From an uncultured Pelagibacteraceae bacterium (GTDB taxonomy: Bacteria > Pseudomonadota > Alphaproteobacteria > Pelagibacterales > Pelagibacteraceae): DNA of 64,000 nucleotides. Position numbers and translations under genes: made by a program. The notes under the pieces are model-generated. The model saw nothing but the letters and a program-made list of their open reading frames with translations. It had not been told where the DNA came from and made no database searches. The stretch is taken from assembly GCA_902611845.1 (NCBI GenBank), contig CACMAX010000005.1, positions 30,657 to 94,656 of the forward strand, read 5' to 3'. This document shows positions 62,757 to 64,000 of this stretch, piece after piece. Position 1 is the stretch's first letter. Each line of letters begins with the position of its first letter.

Positions 62757-63338
62757 TTATTTTTTTACTTCAGGATTTTCTTTTTTTTCATCAGTTTTTT
62801 TTTCTACTGATGGGGTTTCTTCTTTAGTTTCTTTTTTTTCTTCTGGTTTTTTTGCTTCTACTTTTGGAGCATCTTTATTGGTATCTTGTGGGCTGTCTGC
62901 TGTTTTTTGCTCTGTATTAGGCATAACATTTTCTTCTGTTACTTCGTGAATCTTAGTTTCGACATCTATACCTATTTTCATTTTAATTTTTTCTGCAATT
63001 CTTGCAGATTTACCTGTTCTATCTCTCAAATAATACAACTTGGCTCTTCTAACTTTTCCTGACCTTACAACTTTAATTGTATCTACAATCGGACTATATA
63101 AAGCAAATGTTCTTTCCACACCCTCACCAAAAGAAATTTTTCTTACAGTAAAAGAAGAATTGATATCTCTATTTTTTTTCGCAATACACACACCTTCAAA
63201 ATATTGAATACGATCTCTTTTTCCTTCAGTTATTCTAACTCCTACTTTAACAATATCACCTGGGAAAAATTCTGGATGCTTTCTTTCAGAAATAATTTTT
63301 TTTACTTTAGATTGATTAATTTCTTCAATTGTCTTCAT
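62757..63338 (-). CDS. rplS: 50S ribosomal protein L19 with long charged C-terminal tail
   Basis: The first 118 residues are a normal L19: [45 protein letters not shown] and [20 protein letters not shown]. After this the protein continues for about 75 residues rich in Lys, Glu, Pro and Thr with repeats such as KKPEEKKE and EKKTDEKKE (about 150-193). The tail is longer than in E. coli L19 (115 aa), and no folded domain is evident in it. It follows trmD by 1 bp. Confidence 0.97.
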   Translation of the reverse strand: MKTIEEINQSKVKKIISERKHPEFFPGDIVKVGVRITEGKRDRIQYFEGVCIAKKNRDINSSFTVRKISFGEGVERTFALYSPIVDTIKVVRSGKVRRAKLYYLRDRTGKSARIAEKIKMKIGIDVETKIHEVTEENVMPNTEQKTADSPQDTNKDAPKVEAKKPEEKKETKEETPSVEKKTDEKKENPEVKK

Positions 63339-63339
63339 T

Positions 63340-64000
63340 TTAATTCTCTTTAGTCTTTTTATATAATTGCCACAAATCCGGTCTTCGGTCGCGTGTTATA
63401 GCCTCAGATTGAGATAAACGCCAGTCTTTAATTTTGGCGTGATCGCCTGATAATAGCACATCTGGAACACATTTTTCCTCCCATATTTGAGGTTTTGTAA
63501 ATTGAGGATACTCTAAAAGTCCGTTTTCAAAACTTTCTTCTTTAGCTGAATTTGTATTACCAAGAATACCAGGAATAAATCTTAAAATTGCATCAAGAAT
63601 TACAAATGAAGCTCCTTCACCTCCAGATAAAACAAAGTCTCCTATACTTACTTCCTCAATATTTCTTGTTTTTAACAATCTTTCATCAACTCCTTCAAAG
63701 TGTCCACAAATTATATTTATTGTTTTTTCTTGAGATAGTTGTTTTGCTAATTGATGATTGAACAACTTACCCTTCGGACTTAGATAAATAATCTTTTCTC
63801 CATCTTTAACATTCTTATCTATTGATTTTGCTAATACATCTGCTTTCATTAACATACCTTCACCTCCTCCATAAGGAGTGTCATCAACAGTTTTATGCTT
63901 ATCAAATGCATACTCTCTTATATCCACAGTATCTATTTTCCATTTATTCTCTGATAGTGCTTTACCAAAAATACCTTGGCCTAAATAACCTGGAAAAAAA
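63340..64000 (-). CDS. trmD: tRNA (guanine-N1-)-methyltransferase TrmD, N-terminus beyond the window
   Basis: TrmD methylates G37 in tRNAs with a preceding G. The frame is open from 63340 to the window edge and reads [14 protein letters not shown] near the start, then [39 protein letters not shown] and the trefoil-knot segment GDFVLSGGE, ending with [11 protein letters not shown] and [14 protein letters not shown] [15 protein letters not shown] at 63927 could be mistaken for the start, but conserved TrmD residues continue upstream of it. About 8 or more N-terminal residues lie outside. Confidence 0.95.
   Translation of the reverse strand, partial: FFPGYLGQGIFGKALSENKWKIDTVDIREYAFDKHKTVDDTPYGGGEGMLMKADVLAKSIDKNVKDGEKIIYLSPKGKLFNHQLAKQLSQEKTINIICGHFEGVDERLLKTRNIEEVSIGDFVLSGGEGASFVILDAILRFIPGILGNTNSAKEESFENGLLEYPQFTKPQIWEEKCVPDVLLSGDHAKIKDWRLSQSEAITRDRRPDLWQLYKKTKEN

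Noticed and set aside
63340..63927. A complete TrmD starting with GTG at 63927.
   Set aside because: Conserved TrmD residues ([14 protein letters not shown]) continue upstream of this codon to the window edge.

Overview
The window is a compact, AT-rich (roughly 30% GC by eye), densely coded bacterial chromosome segment. Its gene content and order point to a SAR11-clade alphaproteobacterium (Candidatus Pelagibacter or a close relative). The signs are a class I lysyl-tRNA synthetase, alphaproteobacterial gene orders (ChvI-ChvG-ahcY, tsaE-amgK-murU, obgE-proBA-nadD-rsfS, trmD-rplS-leuCDB-asd, sdhCDAB-mdh-sucCDAB-lpd), a close DMSP demethylase (DmdA), a SAM-II riboswitch in front of metX, very short intergenic spaces and lysine-rich proteins. 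I see no tRNA or rRNA gene, insertion sequence, phage gene, CRISPR array or gene-free stretch above 300 bp.

Layout. Positions 1-151 hold the 5' part of a minus-strand exported protein that runs off the edge. gpmA (+) follows. Next is a minus-strand block read as chvI, chvG, ahcY, tsaE, amgK, murU (6.5 to 0.9 kb), preceded by polA. bioY (+) and regA (-) converge near 10 kb. A four-gene plus-strand polyamine operon (PLP decarboxylase, deoxyhypusine-synthase-like protein, aguB, aguA) covers 10.7-14.9 kb. Minus-strand yhhQ, rpmB, pyrD and lysK follow, then plus-strand trkH, ampG-like MFS and an NlpC/P60 hydrolase. hisC-tyrA (-) and metX-metW-gloB (+) diverge from a region with a sigma70-like promoter and a SAM-II riboswitch. 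A plus-strand run rplU, rpmA, obgE, proB, proA, nadD, rsfS, ctpA, rppH meets the minus-strand ATP synthase operon (atpHAGDC) and priA tail to tail. One small methyltransferase (+) precedes an unbroken 23-kb minus-strand run of 20 genes: trmD, rplS, leuC, leuD, leuB, dmdC, dmdB, dmdA, asd, sdhC, sdhD, sdhA, sdhB, mmsA, mdh, sucC, sucD, sucA, sucB, lpd.

How the genes work together. The right third couples most of the TCA cycle (2-oxoglutarate dehydrogenase, succinyl-CoA synthetase, succinate dehydrogenase, malate dehydrogenase) to DMSP demethylation and the CoA steps of methylmercaptopropionate degradation, with leucine and aspartate-family biosynthesis in the same run. Sulfur and one-carbon genes recur: ahcY recycles S-adenosylhomocysteine, metX/metW make activated homoserine under a SAM-sensing RNA, and dmdA provides methyl groups and reduced sulfur from DMSP. 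AmgK, MurU, an AmpG-like permease and an NlpC/P60 peptidase suggest peptidoglycan recycling.

Most worth a second look: (1) both positions that hold the heme b axial histidines in E. coli succinate dehydrogenase are not histidine here; (2) a dmdCBA cassette sits inside what is usually a leuCDB-asd cluster; (3) the polyamine operon has a DHS-like enzyme that keeps the lysine nucleophile but lacks other DHS active-site residues; (4) the SAM-II riboswitch starts almost at the predicted +1. No wholly unknown multi-gene system was recognised; nearly every gene belongs to a known family.
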